A DNA stretch of 35,357 bases from an uncultured Clostridia bacterium (lineage in GTDB: Bacteria > Bacillota > Clostridia > Christensenellales > UBA1242), in contig CALVOK010000051.1 of NCBI GenBank assembly GCA_944350275.1, forward strand, positions 1-35,357, in the 5' to 3' direction. The notes beneath the pieces were generated by a model. It was given only the letters and a program-made list of their open reading frames with translations, did no database searches and was not told the origin of the DNA. Both the position numbers and the translations under genes were made by a program. Below, in pieces: positions 32,773 through 35,357 of the stretch; position 1 is the first letter of the stretch, and every line of letters begins with the position of its first letter.

Positions 32773-33287
32773 TTTTGACAGGAAGCGAAATAGTAAAACA
32801 AGTAAAGAAACAAAGAATAAAAATCTCTCCATTTGATTTAAAAAATGTCAATCCGAATAGTTATAATGTCGAACTTGGAGACTATTTGAAAGTTTATGAG
32901 GATAGTTTGCTTGACAGCAAAAGAGAAATGAAAACAAAAATTATTGAAATCTCTGATGAGGGAATTGTACTGCAACCTAACAAAATTTATTTAGGTTATA
33001 CAAGGGAGATTATAGGAAGCGACCATTTTGTGCCAACCATTACAGGCAGAAGTTCGACGGGTAGACTTGGTCTTTTTGTACAAATCACAGCCGATTTGGT
33101 AGATATAGGTTTTGTTGGCAACCTGACCTTTCAACTACACGCAGTTGAACCACTAAAAATCTATAAAGGGATGAAAATCGGACAAATTATCTTTTGGAAA
33201 CCAAAGGGCAAAATTGAACTATATCATGGCAAATATCAAAACAGCCACGGTCCACAGGAAAGTCAGGTGTATAAAGACTTTAACTAA
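32769..33287 (+). CDS. dCTP deaminase-like paralogue with catalytic Glu replaced by Gln
   Basis: This 172-residue paralogue of the preceding protein has NPNSYNVELGDYL, ITGRSSTGRLGLFVQITADL (Arg99 kept) and NLTFQLHAVEPLKIYKGM. The position that is the catalytic Glu in dCTP deaminases (E138 in Escherichia coli, E121 in the first copy) is Gln122, codon CAA at 33132-33134. Mutational work on the E. coli enzyme found that Glu essential, so this copy is probably inactive in deamination. It may form mixed oligomers with its neighbour or bind nucleotides as a sensor. Translation is coupled by a 4-bp overlap. Confidence 0.85.
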   Translation: MILTGSEIVKQVKKQRIKISPFDLKNVNPNSYNVELGDYLKVYEDSLLDSKREMKTKIIEISDEGIVLQPNKIYLGYTREIIGSDHFVPTITGRSSTGRLGLFVQITADLVDIGFVGNLTFQLHAVEPLKIYKGMKIGQIIFWKPKGKIELYHGKYQNSHGPQESQVYKDFN

Positions 33288-33320
33288 ACATAGGTGAGAT
33301 AGAAATTATTTTTATTCACA

Positions 33321-33349
33321 TTGACAAAATGCTTTCTTTATATTATAAT
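33321..33349 (+). promoter_or_regulatory. S41-like gene promoter placed for a leaderless transcript
   Basis: Perfect consensus TTGACA (33321-33326), 17 bases and TATAAT (33344-33349), followed by six bases and the ATG at 33356, with no ribosome binding site. Confidence 0.8.
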
Positions 33350-33355
33350 TAAATT

Positions 33356-34534
33356 ATGGAAAATAATATTTGTAATTTATCAAGGACCGAACAACTTAGG
33401 GAAAGCGGTAGAATAATAGCAGAAAATTTATTAAAAATTCTAGAAAAGAGAAATGCTGGTGAGGATGCAATCAGAAATCAGATAAAAATCAACAAAAATG
33501 TTGAAAATTTTATAAAAAATACAGGAAATATTAATAATTTGTCAGATATTCAATATGTTGGCAAACTGCTTGAATTATGCCATTTATTTAAAAATGCACA
33601 TATAAGTGTAAAATTTTCCGACTTTCTCTACCCTGACGGCAAGCGGTTTTTAAATCAAAATTTTTTCTATTTTGCTGGTAAAATATATGTTGTAAAAGAT
33701 GATATGTTTTATGAGATTGATAATATTGGTGGCTGGAATGTAGATAAAATTTGCACATCTTTTGACAAATATATTTCATACGAGACAAAAGAGTGGCAAG
33801 AGGTGCAACTTTGCAAAATGCTAAACTTTGATGTTCTTTATAAAATTTTAGGCATTGATTACAGCAATATCACTCTTAAAAACGGAGAGAAACTACCCTG
33901 CTCGGCATCAGAAAACTGTTTTGATTACTATTCATGTTTTCCGCCATTTAGAAAACAGGAAGATGAAGTTTTTAATTGTTCTGTGCTTGAAAATCATATT
34001 TTAAGAACAGGTTATTCCAACTGCGACAATATATATGCAGATAAATTTATAAAATTATTGGCAGACATAAAAGAGATTTTCAAAAATAATTCTATTGACT
34101 GCTACATCCTTGATATTAGAGGCAATATTGGCGGAAATAGTGAACTTATTCATCCCCTTCTTGAATTTTTAAAGAAAAATAACCTGCAAGGTGTTACACT
34201 CACCGACAACAGAGTCTTTTCCTCTGGCACTTTTGCCCTCTATTATATAAAGAAAATTTTAAATACCACCTCTATCGGTCAACCGCTCGGACAAGAGAAT
34301 GCCCGTTTTGGTCAGTCTAGCGGAAGAATTATTCTCGGCAAGAGTTTCTTTATCCGCTATACAGAAAAATACTTTGACTTTCGAGATGTTTTCAAAGGCG
34401 AGGGAGCAATTAAGCCAGACATAGAAGTGCCACTGACAATAGAGGATATCTCTTCAAAAACTGACAAAACACTTATTTTTGCAAAAGATTATCTACAAAA
34501 TACCATTATTAAACAACAAAATAACGAAAAATAA
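33356..34534 (+). CDS. S41 (tail-specific/CtpA-like) peptidase family protein, cytoplasmic
   Basis: This 392-residue protein has a helical N-terminal half (1-120, including IQYVGKLLELCHLFKNAHISVKFSD, like the S41 start region) and a C-terminal ClpP/crotonase-like fold: YILDIRGNIGGNSELIHPLLEFL, then DNRVFSSGTFALYYIK with the presumed nucleophile Ser, and IGQPLGQENARFGQ and IKPDIEVPLTIED near the end, as in S41 peptidases. No signal peptide or PDZ domain is seen. Catalytic Lys cannot be assigned with confidence. The mRNA is predicted to be leaderless. Confidence 0.8.
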   Translation: MENNICNLSRTEQLRESGRIIAENLLKILEKRNAGEDAIRNQIKINKNVENFIKNTGNINNLSDIQYVGKLLELCHLFKNAHISVKFSDFLYPDGKRFLNQNFFYFAGKIYVVKDDMFYEIDNIGGWNVDKICTSFDKYISYETKEWQEVQLCKMLNFDVLYKILGIDYSNITLKNGEKLPCSASENCFDYYSCFPPFRKQEDEVFNCSVLENHILRTGYSNCDNIYADKFIKLLADIKEIFKNNSIDCYILDIRGNIGGNSELIHPLLEFLKKNNLQGVTLTDNRVFSSGTFALYYIKKILNTTSIGQPLGQENARFGQSSGRIILGKSFFIRYTEKYFDFRDVFKGEGAIKPDIEVPLTIEDISSKTDKTLIFAKDYLQNTIIKQQNNEK

Positions 34535-34624
34535 TGAAAAAGATAACGAAAAATGATGAATTTAATAAATTATAATAATCAAATTATTTAAAACAGTATT
34601 ACTTATAAATTATCAAACAAGTAG

Positions 34625-34653
34625 TTGAAATCTGTTTTGATTTATGTTAAAAT
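34625..34653 (+). promoter_or_regulatory. Promoter of the 97-residue protein gene
   Basis: TTGAAA (34625-34630), 17 bases and TAAAAT (34648-34653), about 40 bases before the start codon. Confidence 0.65.
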
Positions 34654-34692
34654 AAATTTATTAGAAAAAAAGTGATTTTTTAAGAGGAAAAT

Positions 34693-34986
34693 ATGAATTT
34701 AAAATTAAAAATTTTAAAAATAAACAAATATAATGAATTTATTTTACAAGACCAGGATAGCAAAAAGGAATACAGTCTTATCTTGGAGTTTTATGATATT
34801 AACAAACCCAAAATCAATGATATACTTTTGCTGGATGAAAGATTATTAGATAAAAACTACAAAGGTTATTCTCAGCCTTATGCTTTTGAAAAGTTTAATG
34901 ATAGCGACAAAAACCTAAATGAAACTGATTTAGTTGGGCTTGTCAGCAAAGATAAAAAATATATTTTAAAAAGGGTTTATGGTTAA
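34693..34986 (+). CDS. Small beta-rich protein, unknown
   Basis: This 97-residue soluble protein starts with short beta-strand patterns (LKLKILKIN, FILQDQDSKKEYSLILEF, INDILLLDERLL) that could form a small OB- or SH3-like barrel, and ends YILKRVYG. GAGG precedes the ATG. The next gene starts two bases after the stop, so the two are cotranscribed. No family is recognised. Confidence 0.65.
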   Translation: MNLKLKILKINKYNEFILQDQDSKKEYSLILEFYDINKPKINDILLLDERLLDKNYKGYSQPYAFEKFNDSDKNLNETDLVGLVSKDKKYILKRVYG

Positions 34987-34987
34987 T

Positions 34988-35357
34988 ATGGAAAATACTG
35001 ATTTAAAATGGATAAAAAAACATTATGGCGAAAAATTCTCTCATCTTTGTCGAGAACTTTTTCCTACCCTACTTGAAAAGGAAGGACTTTTGAAAAAATT
35101 GATTAGTGGTACCTTCCTGCCAAGTAGAGAACTTTATGATGATTTGACCCGCAACAATGCTGTGTTTGCCTTTAAAAATTATATTTATAACTTAACAGAA
35201 CTAGAAAAAGACTATAAAATTACAAACAATACCCCAGAAGAACTGATGGATAAGGCTGGATACATTCTCTACCCAGAGTGTCAAACTGAAAATGATATCC
35301 AAAGTTTTAGACACTATTATTTTAGAAATGGGCCCACACCTATATATAAAGGCGGAG
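34988..35357 (+). CDS. Unknown protein, cut by the window end
   Basis: The frame is open from ATG 34988 to the end (123 codons, 3' partial). It begins MENTDLKWIKKHYGEKFSHLCRELF and reads on through SGTFLPSRELYDDL and ILYPECQTENDIQSFRHYY. It is soluble and mixed helical; no domain is recognised. It is immediately downstream of the 97-residue protein gene. Confidence 0.7.
   Translation, partial: MENTDLKWIKKHYGEKFSHLCRELFPTLLEKEGLLKKLISGTFLPSRELYDDLTRNNAVFAFKNYIYNLTELEKDYKITNNTPEELMDKAGYILYPECQTENDIQSFRHYYFRNGPTPIYKGG

Overview
The window looks like chromosome of a low-GC Gram-positive bacterium, most likely an uncultured gut Clostridia-type Firmicute. The evidence is AT-rich DNA, strong GGAGG-type ribosome binding sites, TTGACA/TATAAT promoters with 17-base spacers, lepA next to hemW, a Gram-positive-type LexA, DegV, and BspA-like leucine-rich-repeat and GLUG-like surface proteins. 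The lineage is inferred; no rRNA or marker phylogeny is available here.

Layout. 0-6.6 kb: membrane-anchored BspA-like protein, hemW and lepA on the minus strand, then a glycerophosphodiester phosphodiesterase on plus. 6.6-7.1 kb: structured repeats and a bidirectional hairpin. 7.1-9.7 kb: rsmD, a 5'-truncated leucine-rich-repeat pseudogene cut by a perfectly base-paired cloverleaf, and an orphan ABC-transporter binding lipoprotein. 9.9-12.3 kb: large GLUG-type surface protein. 12.3-13.25 kb: almost 1 kb of non-coding DNA packed with repeats. 13.2-16.1 kb: an orphan but intact-looking phage terminase large subunit, an SH3-like membrane protein and a small sigma-region-4/ArpU-like protein. 16.4 kb: tRNA-Leu(CAA) whose 3' end is duplicated 171 bp downstream. 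16.9-20.7 kb: metallophosphoesterase, a lexA-zinc ribbon operon, degV and a DUF4116-like gene. 21-24.5 kb: a frameshifted DUF2238-like gene and valS. 24.9-28.9 kb: a cytoplasmic LRR protein with a GNAT-like tail, a coiled-coil protein, a GNAT-ASCH fusion and a small membrane protein. 29-30 kb: hsp20 and two tandem copies of a multi-hairpin repeat. 30-35.4 kb: an HExxH protein, an operon of dNMP-kinase-like, unknown and two dCTP-deaminase-like proteins (the second with the catalytic Glu changed to Gln), an S41-like protease, and two unknown genes, the last cut by the window end.

Most unusual content. (1) Non-coding elements keep a folded shape while the paired arms change sequence: a 94-bp four-way junction with every base paired except three 4-nt loops (8518-8611); a three-copy ~140-bp element in which an outer stem encloses three hairpins whose arms differ between copies but stay complementary; and nine ~64-bp units with a 5-bp/5-nt hairpin that covaries. 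The 64-bp arrays lie directly 3' of genes and in the same orientation as the gene. (2) Five genes have consensus promoters placed so that transcription should begin at or next to the start codon (TATAAT, 6-7 nt, ATG, no Shine-Dalgarno), which points to leaderless mRNAs. (3) The tandem active-looking/inactive-looking dCTP deaminase pair sits behind a long structured leader.
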